DNA from: Labedella phragmitis
GTDB taxonomy: Bacteria; Actinomycetota; Actinomycetes; Actinomycetales; Microbacteriaceae
Assembly (NCBI RefSeq): GCF_004078635.1
Contig: NZ_RZNB01000003.1
Span: 372,001-436,000 of the forward strand
Reading direction: 5' to 3'
DNA length: 64,000 nucleotides
Made by a program: the position numbers and the translations under genes. Shown piece after piece: positions 9,148 to 16,956 of the stretch. The notes beneath the pieces are model-generated. The model was given only the letters and a program-made list of their open reading frames with translations, ran no database searches and was not told where the DNA came from. The stretch's first letter is position 1. Each line of letters starts with the position of its first letter.

Positions 9148-10681
9148 GTTCCGGGGGGAGGAGGTGGAGCGAGGTCCAGAGTTCGGAGCGTGACGGGAAC
9201 GCACCGAGATCGACGCCGAGCAGCGACTCGAGGGACGCGATGCGGTTGCGCAGCGTCTGACGGTGGATTCCGAGCTCCTTCGCCGACGGGTCCCATGCGC
9301 CGTTGTGGCCGAGCCACACGGTCGCCGTCCGCACTGCGGCTTCCCGTTCCGCCTCCGGCAGGGCCAGCAACGGCGCGAGGAAGCGGCGCGCGAGCGTCTC
9401 CGCTCCGCTCGCCTGCAGCAGCCCGAGCATGCCCTCCTCCGCGAGTCCCTCGAACCGCACGACGAGCCGGTCGGCACTCGCGCGGGCGGCGGCCTGACGG
9501 GCCTCGGCGAGCCCGCGTGGCAAGTCGTCCCACTCGATCGGCGCGGACAGACCGACCGGCGCACCGTGGCGGGCGAGGACGCGCTCGAACGCGGACCCGC
9601 TCGACTCGGCGGCAGCGCTCACGACGGCGACGACCTCGTCGTCCCGCTGCGCCACGAAGACGCGACCGGCGTCCTCGCCCGCGAGGAGGTCCAGCTCGTC
9701 GAGCAGCGACCGCCCCTCATCGATTCCCGTGAGCACCGCGACCCGCACGGGCGCTTCGGGCAACCGACCCCCTAATCGTTGCGCCGTGCGGCTCGCGACG
9801 TCGATGACGCCGGACAGCAGCAGTTCGAGGAGCCCCGAACGCAACTGCCGCCGCGCGGTCTCGACGGTTCGGCTCTGCTCGAGGGCGATGCTCGCGAGCG
9901 CGATCACGCTCGCGACGAGATCCGTCTCGGCGGCGTCGAGCGGCGCGGCGGTCCCGACGACGAGCGCGCCTCGGATGCGTCCGCGTTGCCCCACCGTCTG
10001 TACCGTGACCGCCTCAGCGCCGACGATGACGCGAGCGCTCGACCGGTTCCCGCGCGCGAGCGCCGCGTGAACGGCCTCCTCGACGACGGGAGCCGCCTCG
10101 GCCGGCATGGGAATGCGCGTCCGGACGTCGATGCGGTTCCCGAGCGGGTCGAAGAGGGCGACCCAGCATCCGAGCCGCCGCTCGAGCTCCTCGAGGATCG
10201 CTCCGAGGGCGTCGGGGCGGAGGGCCGCGCGTGCGATCGCGCGCTGCGCCGCGAGTGACCACTCGAGCCGTTCGCGCTGGTCGGCCGCGAGCACATCGGA
10301 CACCGACCGGATGATGCTCATGAAGGGCGTCCGGTCGGCGACCTCGAGGAGCGGCAGAGCCCCGCGGGCGCACGCGTCGATGAGGACTCCGGGGATCTCG
10401 TCGTGCACGATGCCCGTCGCGAACCCAAGGGCGCGCGTGCCGCTCCCGACGAGTCGCGTCACGTACGCGTCGACGTCGTCGCGCCGGGAGTCCGCACCGA
10501 AGTGGGTCCCGTCGGTCAGCAGGAAACCGCCGGGTTCGAGCCACGGCGTCGGATCCACGAGGTCGGAGTTGTGCGCCCACAGCAGCGGCTCGTCGAGGAC
10601 GGAGGACGCGTCGTCCGCGCCGGCGACGAGACGCAACCGGAACGCGGGCGTCGCGAGGAGGGCTCGGAGCGTCGTCGGCAT
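9143..10681 (-). CDS. PucR-family transcriptional regulator
   Basis: 512 residues in the PucR layout: N-terminal purine-catabolism domain (LRLVAGADDASSVLDEPLLWAHNSDL, about 15-125), a GAF/GGDEF-like middle, and a C-terminal PucR helix-turn-helix (NGAWDPSAKELGIHRQTLRNRIASLE). Start ATG 10681 has a strong GGAGGT site. It is divergent from the aminotransferase and convergent with mmsA, so it most likely controls omega-amino-acid catabolism. In Bacillus the family namesake controls purine use; other members control GABA, proline or beta-alanine genes. Confidence 0.88.
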   Translation of the reverse strand: MPTTLRALLATPAFRLRLVAGADDASSVLDEPLLWAHNSDLVDPTPWLEPGGFLLTDGTHFGADSRRDDVDAYVTRLVGSGTRALGFATGIVHDEIPGVLIDACARGALPLLEVADRTPFMSIIRSVSDVLAADQRERLEWSLAAQRAIARAALRPDALGAILEELERRLGCWVALFDPLGNRIDVRTRIPMPAEAAPVVEEAVHAALARGNRSSARVIVGAEAVTVQTVGQRGRIRGALVVGTAAPLDAAETDLVASVIALASIALEQSRTVETARRQLRSGLLELLLSGVIDVASRTAQRLGGRLPEAPVRVAVLTGIDEGRSLLDELDLLAGEDAGRVFVAQRDDEVVAVVSAAAESSGSAFERVLARHGAPVGLSAPIEWDDLPRGLAEARQAAARASADRLVVRFEGLAEEGMLGLLQASGAETLARRFLAPLLALPEAEREAAVRTATVWLGHNGAWDPSAKELGIHRQTLRNRIASLESLLGVDLGAFPSRSELWTSLHLLPPEH

Positions 10682-10699
10682 GGCACCTCCGATGCTCGC

Positions 10700-10731
10700 T
10701 TTGTCGATTCTGAACCGATGGTATCGACAAA
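10700..10731. promoter_or_regulatory. Inverted repeat between pucR and aminotransferase
   Basis: TTTGTCGAT (10700-10708) and ATCGACAAA (10723-10731) form a perfect 9-bp inverted repeat with a 14-nt spacer in the 119-bp divergent promoter region. The TTTGTC/GACAAA core matches the half-sites before mmsA. It is the likely autoregulatory and activating site of the PucR protein. Confidence 0.6.
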
Positions 10732-10800
10732 TCCGCCACGCGTCCCGCGTGCCGACACGCTTACATGGAGATACCCATCGCACCGAAGGACAGGTTCACC

Positions 10801-12117
10801 ATGACCACCACCGCCTCGCCGACCGCAGCGACGAACGCCTCCGTCTCGGCGAGCGACCGCTCCTCCGTCTTCCACTCCTGGTCGGCGCAGGGCTCGCTCG
10901 CTCCCCTGCCCATCGCCGGTGGTCTCGGATCGACCGTCTGGGACGTCGACGGGCGCGAGTACCTCGACTTCTCGAGTCAACTCGTCAACGTCAACATCGG
11001 CCACCAGCACCCCCGGGTGGTCGCCGCGATCCAGGAGCAGGCCGCCCGCCTCACGACGGTCGCGCCCGCTCACGCGAACGAGACGCGGGCGGAGGCCGCT
11101 CGCCTCGTCCTCGACCGTGCTCCCGAGGGATTCTCGAAGGTCTTCTTCACGAACGGCGGCGCCGACGCCAACGAGAACGCCATCCGCATGGCGCGCCTCG
11201 TCACGGGCCGCGACAAGGTCGTCTCCCACTACCGCTCGTACCACGGCAACACCGGAGCGGCGATCGTCGCGACGGGCGACTGGCGGCGCATGCCGAACGA
11301 ATTCGCCCGCGGCCACGTGCACGTCTTCGGCCCCTACCTGTACCGCTCCGAGTTCTGGGCGGACTCCCCAGAGCAGGAATCGGAACGCGCGCTCCGCCAC
11401 CTCGAGCGCGTCATCCAGTCCGAGGGGCCCGACACGATCGCCGCGATCCTCCTCGAGACCATCCCCGGCACCGCCGGCATCCTCGTCCCACCGCCCGGGT
11501 ACCTGTCCGGGGCGCGTGCGCTCGCAGACCGCTACGGCATCCTGCTCATCCTCGACGAGGTCATGGCGGGCTTCGCCCGGACGGGCGAGTGGTTCGCGTT
11601 CGACGCCTTCGACGTGCGTCCCGACCTCATCACGTTCGCGAAGGGGGTGAACTCCGGCTACGTGCCCGTCGGCGGCGTCGTGATCTCCGACCCGATCGCC
11701 CACCACTTCGACGAGCGTGTCTTCCCGGGCGGACTGACCTACTCGGGCCACCCCCTCGCGGCCGCGAGCGTCGTCGCGACGATCAACGCCATGGCGGAGG
11801 AGGGCGTCGTCGAGAACGCGAAGCGCATCGGGGCGGACGTGCTGGGACCGGCGCTCCGCGAGCTGTCCCGCCACGAGGTCGTCGGAGAGGTCCGCGGCAC
11901 CGGTGTCTTCTGGGCCGTCGAGCTCGTCGCCGACCGTGACGCGCGCACTCCGCTCGAGGCCGCCCGGATGGGGTCGCTCAAATCCGACCTGCTCGCGCGA
12001 GGTCTGCTTCCCTTCACCGCCGAGAACCGGCTGCACGTCGTGCCGCCGGCCGTCGTCACGGACGAGGAGGCCCGGCGGGGGGTCGCGATCATCGACGAGG
12101 CGCTCGCGGCGCTCTGA
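10801..12117 (+). CDS. Class III aminotransferase (omega-amino acid:pyruvate type)
   Basis: 438-residue fold-type I, class III PLP enzyme. Recognised by the substrate loop SSQLVNVNIGHQHPRV, GGADANENAIRMAR, the cofactor aspartate region ILDEVMAGFARTG and the PLP lysine K281 in ITFAKGVNSGY. Similar enzymes act on beta-alanine, taurine or GABA with pyruvate. The pairing with mmsA and a PucR regulator favours beta-alanine (product malonate semialdehyde). ATG 10801 is preceded by GAAGGACAG. The exact amino donor is inference. Confidence 0.87.
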   Translation: MTTTASPTAATNASVSASDRSSVFHSWSAQGSLAPLPIAGGLGSTVWDVDGREYLDFSSQLVNVNIGHQHPRVVAAIQEQAARLTTVAPAHANETRAEAARLVLDRAPEGFSKVFFTNGGADANENAIRMARLVTGRDKVVSHYRSYHGNTGAAIVATGDWRRMPNEFARGHVHVFGPYLYRSEFWADSPEQESERALRHLERVIQSEGPDTIAAILLETIPGTAGILVPPPGYLSGARALADRYGILLILDEVMAGFARTGEWFAFDAFDVRPDLITFAKGVNSGYVPVGGVVISDPIAHHFDERVFPGGLTYSGHPLAAASVVATINAMAEEGVVENAKRIGADVLGPALRELSRHEVVGEVRGTGVFWAVELVADRDARTPLEAARMGSLKSDLLARGLLPFTAENRLHVVPPAVVTDEEARRGVAIIDEALAAL

Positions 12118-12146
12118 TCCGAGCCGACGCAGACGACGGAAACGGC

Positions 12147-12187
12147 CCGGGCTCCGGCGAGTCCGCCGCGGAACCGCCGGAGCCCGG
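12147..12187 (+). terminator. Terminator after the aminotransferase gene
   Basis: Perfect 13-bp stem CCGGGCTCCGGCG (12147-12159) with CGCCGGAGCCCGG (12175-12187), 15-nt loop, 30 nt after the stop codon. There is no T-run. Confidence 0.8.
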
Positions 12188-12279
12188 CGCAGGGTGGCGC
12201 ACGAGGCGCGTTCGCCCCCCGGAGCGACTGTCACGACGTGGCACGCATCGTGTCGACCCGACCCGGGGGATCCGAGGCG

Positions 12280-12285
12280 TAGGAT
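12280..12285 (+). promoter_or_regulatory. -10 box TAGGAT in front of a leaderless uORF
   Basis: TAGGAT followed by 7 nt and GTG at 12293. The same geometry is seen at several confident genes in this window (for example 43757 and 45190), so transcription may start on or next to that GTG. No good -35 is visible. Confidence 0.45.
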
Positions 12286-12292
12286 CGTCGGC

Positions 12293-12370
12293 GTGAATCC
12301 CTTCCCGTCCCCCACGATGCCCGTCGGGTGTTCGGAGGTCGTCGGCGTCTCGTTCGCCGACATCAGGTAA
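12293..12370 (+). CDS. Possible 25-residue upstream ORF of the FBP gene
   Basis: GTG start placed 7 nt after a -10 box, reading VNPFPSPTMPVGCSEVVGVS... to TAA. It carries three prolines in the first eight residues, and then a leader of about 145 nt runs to the FBP start. Small leaderless ORFs followed by hairpins are a known arrangement for translation-stress attenuators in actinobacteria. No homologue is recognised; this may be only a chance ORF. Confidence 0.3.
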   Translation: MNPFPSPTMPVGCSEVVGVSFADIR

Positions 12371-12423
12371 CGCTGTCTCCCGGTGAACGCGAGCGCTCCG
12401 CGCCGCGCCCGGGTCGCTCCGCC

Positions 12424-12494
12424 CACCCGTCGGGTGCGTGTCGGCGCGGCCCGCCCTCCCCGATCCACCGGTCTCGCCGCCCGTCGGGCGCGAG
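12424..12494 (+). promoter_or_regulatory. Hairpin-rich leader of the FBP gene
   Basis: Two stems with identical GTC loops: CACCC-GTC-GGGTG (12424-12436) and CTCG(C)CGCCC-GTC-GGGCGCGAG (12473-12494). The second ends 10 nt before the AAAGG ribosome site (12505-12509). It could act as an attenuator or as a translation-modulating structure together with the uORF at 12293. The rest of 12188-12279 shows nothing recognisable. Confidence 0.4.
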
Positions 12495-12516
12495 TCCAGA
12501 CAGCAAAGGCACTCTC

Positions 12517-13017
12517 ATGCTCCCCCTCACGGAGAAAGACATCCGCTCCTCGTTCGTCAACGCCTCGCAGCGCGAACGTAAGGAGCTCATCCTCCCGCCC
12601 CAGCTCGACGAGCTCGACTGGGACCGTCGCGACTTCCTCGGTTGGCGCGACCCGAAGGTCCCGGCCCTCGGTTACGTCGTCGCCCACGTCGACGACACGC
12701 CCGTCGGCGTGATCCTCCGCCAGAGCGGCGACCGGCCCGGTGCTCGAGCGCAGTGCTCGTGGTGCGAGGACGTGACGCTCCCCAACGAGGTCGTCCTCTT
12801 CAGCGCTCGACGCTCGGGTGCCGCCGGCCGGAACGGCGACACCGTCGCGACCCTCGCGTGCGCTCACTTCGAGTGCTCGAGGAACGTGCGCGTCCTGCCG
12901 CCGTCCGCGTATCTCGGTTTCGATCGCGAGGCGGCGCGATCGCACCGCATCGACGTGCTCCGCGAACGGGTGCGGAGCTTCGTCACCGATATCGCGAGGG
13001 ACGCGACCGACCGCTGA
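12517..13017 (+). CDS. FBP-domain protein, treble-clef zinc finger (FusB-like)
   Basis: 166 residues. The N-terminal half is helical (LTEKDIRSSFVNASQRERKEL). The C-terminal half is the FBP_C treble-clef finger with four cysteines (CSWC and CAHFEC) that should bind one zinc. FusB-type proteins bind elongation factor G and rescue it from fusidic acid. Actinobacterial members are uncharacterised housekeeping homologues. ATG 12517 has AAAGG upstream. It is convergent with the Fur-family gene. Confidence 0.85.
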   Translation: MLPLTEKDIRSSFVNASQRERKELILPPQLDELDWDRRDFLGWRDPKVPALGYVVAHVDDTPVGVILRQSGDRPGARAQCSWCEDVTLPNEVVLFSARRSGAAGRNGDTVATLACAHFECSRNVRVLPPSAYLGFDREAARSHRIDVLRERVRSFVTDIARDATDR

Positions 13018-13040
13018 TCTCGGCGGCCGGTCGGCCTCTA

Positions 13041-13078
13041 GGCCCTCGCGCCCCTCGCTCGCGGCGGGCGCGAGGGCC
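13041..13078. terminator. Bidirectional terminator between FBP and Fur-family genes
   Basis: Perfect 13-bp stem GGCCCTCGCGCCC (13041-13053) with GGGCGCGAGGGCC (13066-13078), 12-nt loop, centred between two converging stop codons. Confidence 0.85.
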
Positions 13079-13109
13079 GAGCCCCTTTCGGGCGCGCGCG
13101 GAAGCGCAG

Positions 13110-13514
13110 TCAGCGCAGCGCGGCGGCCTTCGCCGTGCACTCCGCGCACAGACCGAAGATGTCGACGACGTGCTGGGCCTCGGTGAAGCCGTTCTTCGAT
13201 GCGACGGAGACGGCCCACCGCTCGACCTCGTTCGCCTCGATCTCGACAGTCAATCCGCACGAACGGCAGATGAGGTGGTGGTGGTGGCCCGACGTCTCGC
13301 ATGCACGGTAGAGGCTCTCGCCCTCGGGCGATTGGAGGGAATCGGCGGCGCCGTCCACGGCGAGGTCCGCGAGCGCGCGGTACACGGTCGCAAGGCCGAT
13401 CGGGGAACCCCCGCCCTTCAGGTGGGAGTGCAGCGCCTGCGCACTGATGAAGCCGTTGGTCTCATCGAGCGCCTCACGCACCGCTTCGCGCTGCCACGTG
13501 TTCCGCTTCGCCAT
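13110..13514 (-). CDS. Fur-family metalloregulator, probably Zur
   Basis: 134 residues with an N-terminal winged helix (FISAQALHSHLKGGGSPIGLATVYRAL) and C-terminal dimerisation domain holding HHHHLICRSCG and CAEC, the two CxxC pairs for structural zinc. The four-histidine run is typical of Zur rather than Fur. The nearby znuABC operon has a Zur-like box, which supports the zinc assignment, although manganese or iron sensing is not excluded. ATG 13514 is 8 nt from GAGGAG; the upstream GTG and ATG are too close to that site. It begins 5 nt after the stop of the monooxygenase gene. Confidence 0.82.
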   Translation of the reverse strand: MAKRNTWQREAVREALDETNGFISAQALHSHLKGGGSPIGLATVYRALADLAVDGAADSLQSPEGESLYRACETSGHHHHLICRSCGLTVEIEANEVERWAVSVASKNGFTEAQHVVDIFGLCAECTAKAAALR

Positions 13515-13519
13515 GCCCA

Positions 13520-14839
13520 TCACTCCTCGGCCGTCTGCCCGTCCCTCCCAGGATAGTCGCGCGGCGCGCCGTCGGTCCCGGCTCCCGGCGGAGAGCGCCG
13601 CGCGAACGCCGGGGCGCGCTCGGGACGGACGCCCACACCGACGATGGCGGCCGGGACGACCGCGAGGGCAGGCGCGATCCGGAGCAGGGCGAGCAGCGGC
13701 GCCGGCGCCCGCAGCGCCGACCCGGTGCGCAGCATCCGTCCGAGCGGGACGTGCATCGCCCGCTGCAGGGCCTGCGTGAGGACCGTGGGCAGCCTCCGTC
13801 GCCTCTCGACCGCGGCCACGCGACGATCGCTGAGCGTGCGCGAGAGGAGGGGTCCGGCGAGCAGACGGGCCGTCGCGACACCGTCCTGCACCGCCAGGTT
13901 GATGCCCACCCCGCCCATCGGCGACATCGCGTGGGCCGCATCGCCGATGCAGAGGAAACCGCTCGTGTACCAGCGGCGCACCCGGCTCAACCGCACGTCG
14001 AGCATCTTCACGTCATCGAACGAGACCGCTCCGACCGCGTCGGCGAGTTCGGGGACGGCGAGCGCGAGATCGGCACGGAGCGCCTCGATGCCCCGCGCGC
14101 GCAACGACGCATCGGCTCCCTTGGGGATGAGGTGCGCGACCTGGGCGTAGCCGTTCCGAGGGATCACGATGAACGGCCGGCCGCCAGCGCTGCGGGGCAG
14201 GAGGGCGGCCCCGATCCCGCGGGCCGTGGGGATCCGGAACCACCACACGTCGATGTTCATGGGGAACTCGCGAACGGCGAGCCCGGCCGCCGCACGGGCG
14301 ACGGACCAGCGCCCGTCCGCTGCGATCGTGACATCGGCTCGCAACTCGTGCTCCCCCACCGGCGTCGAATACCGCACACCCGTGACGCGGGTCCCGTCAC
14401 GTCCGCCGCGGAGCAGGCCCGTCACCTCCGCGTTCATCTCGAGCCGGAATGCAGGCTCCCGCGCCCCGGCCTCCGCGAGGAGAGACAGCAGATCCCACTG
14501 CGGCGCCATCGCGACGTATGGGTGCGCCAGCGGCAGTCGAGTGAAATCCGCCACGGTCACCTGCTCACCGCTCGCCGTCGGCAGCCGGACGCGTTCGATG
14601 CGGCTGTGCGCGACGGCGTCGAAGGCGGGGAACAGCCCGAGTTCGTCGAGCAGGCGCAGAGTGGAGGGGTGCACCGTGTCGCCGCGGAAGTCGCGCAGGA
14701 AGTCGCCGTGCTTCTCGAGCACCGTGACCTCGACTCCGGCCCGGGCGAGCAGCAACGCCGTCACGATCCCGGCGGGACCCCCGCCGACCACGACGCATGT
14801 CGTCCGTTCGTGTCGATCGTGCTGTTCGCCGGCCATCAT
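13520..14839 (-). CDS. FAD-dependent monooxygenase (PHBH/UbiH type)
   Basis: 439 residues. Recognised by the Rossmann GxGxxG-type motif VVVGGGPAGIVTALLLARAGVEVTVLEKH at the N-terminus, the DG fingerprint (TIAADGRWSVAR) and the GD motif FLCIGDAAHAMSPMGGVGINLAVQDG. These mark group A flavin hydroxylases that use NAD(P)H and O2. Substrate is unknown. It is followed after 5 nt by the Fur-family gene, an unusual co-transcription that could link it to metal status. The two adjacent ATGs (14839, 14836) are equally possible starts. Confidence 0.83.
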   Translation of the reverse strand: MMAGEQHDRHERTTCVVVGGGPAGIVTALLLARAGVEVTVLEKHGDFLRDFRGDTVHPSTLRLLDELGLFPAFDAVAHSRIERVRLPTASGEQVTVADFTRLPLAHPYVAMAPQWDLLSLLAEAGAREPAFRLEMNAEVTGLLRGGRDGTRVTGVRYSTPVGEHELRADVTIAADGRWSVARAAAGLAVREFPMNIDVWWFRIPTARGIGAALLPRSAGGRPFIVIPRNGYAQVAHLIPKGADASLRARGIEALRADLALAVPELADAVGAVSFDDVKMLDVRLSRVRRWYTSGFLCIGDAAHAMSPMGGVGINLAVQDGVATARLLAGPLLSRTLSDRRVAAVERRRRLPTVLTQALQRAMHVPLGRMLRTGSALRAPAPLLALLRIAPALAVVPAAIVGVGVRPERAPAFARRSPPGAGTDGAPRDYPGRDGQTAEE

Positions 14840-14895
14840 CGCATCCGCCCGAGAGGCCGTTCGGCCGGCCCCGTCGGAACAAGAATGGCGCAGCT

Positions 14896-15165
14896 TCAGG
14901 ACGCCGACAAGAGTCGGTCCCGGGTTCCGATGAGCCGCCGGGGCGCCCGGACGGGCCCCCGTTGCCACGCGCTGCGCACGGCGTCCTCGGCGTCGGTGCG
15001 CCGCGAGAACGAACCGAGCCGACCTCCGATGCCGTCGAACGCGAGGTACGCGTCTCCGATGCGCTCGACGATTCCCGCGTGCGATTCCCCCTCGTGCGTC
15101 GACCCGATCGCAACCCAGAGCCGTGCATCGGGGTGGGCCCAGACGAGCGACGGAACTGCAGACAT
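14896..15165 (-). CDS. Small unrecognised protein, MarR-palindrome-associated
   Basis: 89 residues, soluble and basic at the C-terminus. It starts MSAVPSLVWAHPDARLWVAI and carries the stretch AYLAFDGIGGRLGSFSRRTDAEDAV. That stretch resembles RVIACDRDGDVVGTFDSISDARRAL in the divergent gene at 15261 (shared A-x-D, G-S/T-F, DA-x-x-A pattern). ATG 15165 is preceded by GGAAGGA. The promoter region holds the palindrome at 15225. No function is assigned. Confidence 0.65.
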   Translation of the reverse strand: MSAVPSLVWAHPDARLWVAIGSTHEGESHAGIVERIGDAYLAFDGIGGRLGSFSRRTDAEDAVRSAWQRGPVRAPRRLIGTRDRLLSAS

Positions 15166-15224
15166 CGAGAGGTCCTTCCGGGATTGCGCTGGACGAATTC
15201 GTCAGCTTTACTTAGATAACCATA

Positions 15225-15243
15225 TAGCTAGGACGTCTAGCTA
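15225..15243. promoter_or_regulatory. MarR-type operator palindrome, copy 1
   Basis: TAGCTAG (15225-15231), 5-nt spacer, CTAGCTA (15237-15243), in an unusually AT-rich divergent promoter between two small genes, 247 nt upstream of the marR gene on the same transcript. An almost identical site with the same spacer lies at 45941-45959. MarR dimers typically bind such 16-20 bp palindromes, so this is the likely autoregulatory site. Confidence 0.75.
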
Positions 15244-15260
15244 ATCACAGCTCAAGGAGA

Positions 15261-15479
15261 ATGATGCAGAACCCGAGTGCATCGACTACAGTGCGACGCT
15301 TCCCGCGCGGCCCGATGATCTGGTCGGGCGTCGATCGCGTCATCGCGTGCGACCGCGACGGCGACGTCGTCGGGACGTTCGATTCGATCAGCGACGCCCG
15401 GCGCGCGCTCGCCGGCGCCGCCCGTCGCCGCCTCCCCCTCTTCGCGCCGCGGCCCCGCTACGCCCGCAGCGCCACGTGA
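15261..15479 (+). CDS. Small unrecognised protein co-transcribed with marR
   Basis: 72 residues (71 if the second ATG at 15264, better spaced from AAGGAG at 15254-15259, is used). It is basic, with GPMIWSGVDRVIACDRDGDVVGTFDSISDARRAL in the centre. The last part matches the pattern in the divergent 89-residue protein. Ten nt separate its stop from the marR start, so the two form an operon under the 15225 palindrome. Function unknown. Confidence 0.65.
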   Translation: MMQNPSASTTVRRFPRGPMIWSGVDRVIACDRDGDVVGTFDSISDARRALAGAARRRLPLFAPRPRYARSAT

Positions 15480-15489
15480 CGGCACGCCC

Positions 15490-16101
15490 ATGACGTCGGA
15501 CGACCACCAGCGCAGGGAGACCGCGGCCGCCGGTCGCGGTGAGGACGCCTCCTCGGGTTACTGGTATCCGCAGCACGCCGGCGCGACGAGCGTGGACGTC
15601 CTCAATCTGCTCCGCCGCTACCGCGAAGCGGAGTCCGAGATGCGGTCGCGGACGCGCTCGTCGATGAGCATGAACGAGACCGACCTGATCGCCCTCCGCT
15701 ACCTGCTCAAGGCGCAGATGGAGGGTCGCGTGGTCCTGCAGCGCGATCTCGTCCGCATCCTCGGCGTCACCTCCGCCTCCGTCACGGCACTCGTCGACCG
15801 ATTGACCAAGAGCGGACACGTCACACGCGAACCGCATCCCAATGATCGCCGCGCCGTCATCGTCGTCCCCACGGTGGACAGCGACAACGAGGTGCGGGAG
15901 ACCCTCGGGGGGATGCACCAGCGGATGATCGCCCTCGTCGACGACCTCGACGAGAACGAGCTCGCCGCCGTCGCGAAGTTCTTGAGCGGCATGGTCACGG
16001 CCGTGAAGGCGTCGCAATCCCTCGACGAGGAGTTCCGTGAGGTCGTTCGCGAGCACCAGGCGGGCGGTCGTGACGGCGCCGTCGACGGCACGGACGCCTG
16101 A
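15490..16101 (+). CDS. MarR-family transcriptional regulator
   Basis: 203 residues. The winged helix is clear: MNETDLIALRYLLKAQ, VLQRDLVRILGVTSASVTALVDRLTKSGHV and the wing REPHPNDRRAVIV. N- and C-terminal helices form the dimer interface. An N-terminal extension with SGYWYPQH is typical of a Microbacteriaceae subgroup. The upstream small gene and palindrome suggest autoregulation; the second palindrome copy at 45941 suggests a dispersed regulon. The effector is unknown. Confidence 0.88.
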   Translation: MTSDDHQRRETAAAGRGEDASSGYWYPQHAGATSVDVLNLLRRYREAESEMRSRTRSSMSMNETDLIALRYLLKAQMEGRVVLQRDLVRILGVTSASVTALVDRLTKSGHVTREPHPNDRRAVIVVPTVDSDNEVRETLGGMHQRMIALVDDLDENELAAVAKFLSGMVTAVKASQSLDEEFREVVREHQAGGRDGAVDGTDA

Positions 16102-16122
16102 GCGCCCGGGCGACGACAGGGC

Positions 16123-16956
16123 TCAGATCGCGACGCGGACGCCGCGGCGGGACGCCCGACCGATGAGACGGCACGCCACATAGATCGCGAACGAGATCGT
16201 CGTGATGTACGGGCTGATCGGGAGCGAGCCCGCGATGGCGAGGAGGATCCCCGCCACGGCGGAGAACAGGCCGAAGACGCTCGCGAGGACCGGCACGAGC
16301 ACGGGAGACGCCGAGACACGCAGGGCCGCAGCCGCGGGCGTGACGAGCAGAGCCATCACGAGGAGGGCCCCGATGATCTGCACCGAGACCGCGACGATGA
16401 GTCCGAGCAGGACCATGAAGGCGAGCGCCACGAACCGGCTCGGTACACCGCGCGCCGCCGCAACGTCGGGGTCGAGGGAGTCGAACGTCAGGGGGCGCCA
16501 GAGCAGCAGGAGCGCCACGAGGACGACGACCGAGATACCGACGAGCCACGCCAGTTGCGGTGAATCGACCGCGATGATCTGGCCCGTCAGCAGGCTGAAC
16601 TTGTTCGCGCTGCGCCCGGGATAGAGCGCAAGGAAGAGGATCCCCAGGCCGAGGCCCGCGGGCATGAGGACGCCGATGATGGAGTTCCGGTCACGCGCCC
16701 GCGCGCCGAGCAGCCCGATGAGCACCGCCGCGATGAGCGACCCGACGAGCGAGCCCGCGACGACGTTGACGCCGAGCAGGAGCGCGGCCGCGGCACCCGC
16801 GAACGAGAGCTCGCTGATGCCGTGCACGGCGAAGGCCATGTCGCGCTGCATGACGAAGACGCCGACGAGGCCGCCGACGAGGCCGAGGACGGCTCCCGCG
16901 ATGATGGAGTTCTGGACGAGGCCGAGCAGCTGGACGTAGGTGTCGAGATCGATCAC
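16123..16956 (-). CDS. znuB: Zinc/manganese ABC transporter permease
   Basis: 277 residues with eight or nine hydrophobic segments, of the ABC-3 (ZnuB/MntB/AztB) metal permease family. Landmarks are MAFAVHGISELSFAGAAAALLLG and GALLVMALLVTPAAAA. GTG start overlaps the znuC stop by 4 nt (GTGA). It is last gene of znuA-znuC-znuB; convergent to marR with only 21 nt between stops. Zinc is favoured by the Zur-like box before znuA. Confidence 0.88.
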   Translation of the reverse strand: MIDLDTYVQLLGLVQNSIIAGAVLGLVGGLVGVFVMQRDMAFAVHGISELSFAGAAAALLLGVNVVAGSLVGSLIAAVLIGLLGARARDRNSIIGVLMPAGLGLGILFLALYPGRSANKFSLLTGQIIAVDSPQLAWLVGISVVVLVALLLLWRPLTFDSLDPDVAAARGVPSRFVALAFMVLLGLIVAVSVQIIGALLVMALLVTPAAAALRVSASPVLVPVLASVFGLFSAVAGILLAIAGSLPISPYITTISFAIYVACRLIGRASRRGVRVAI

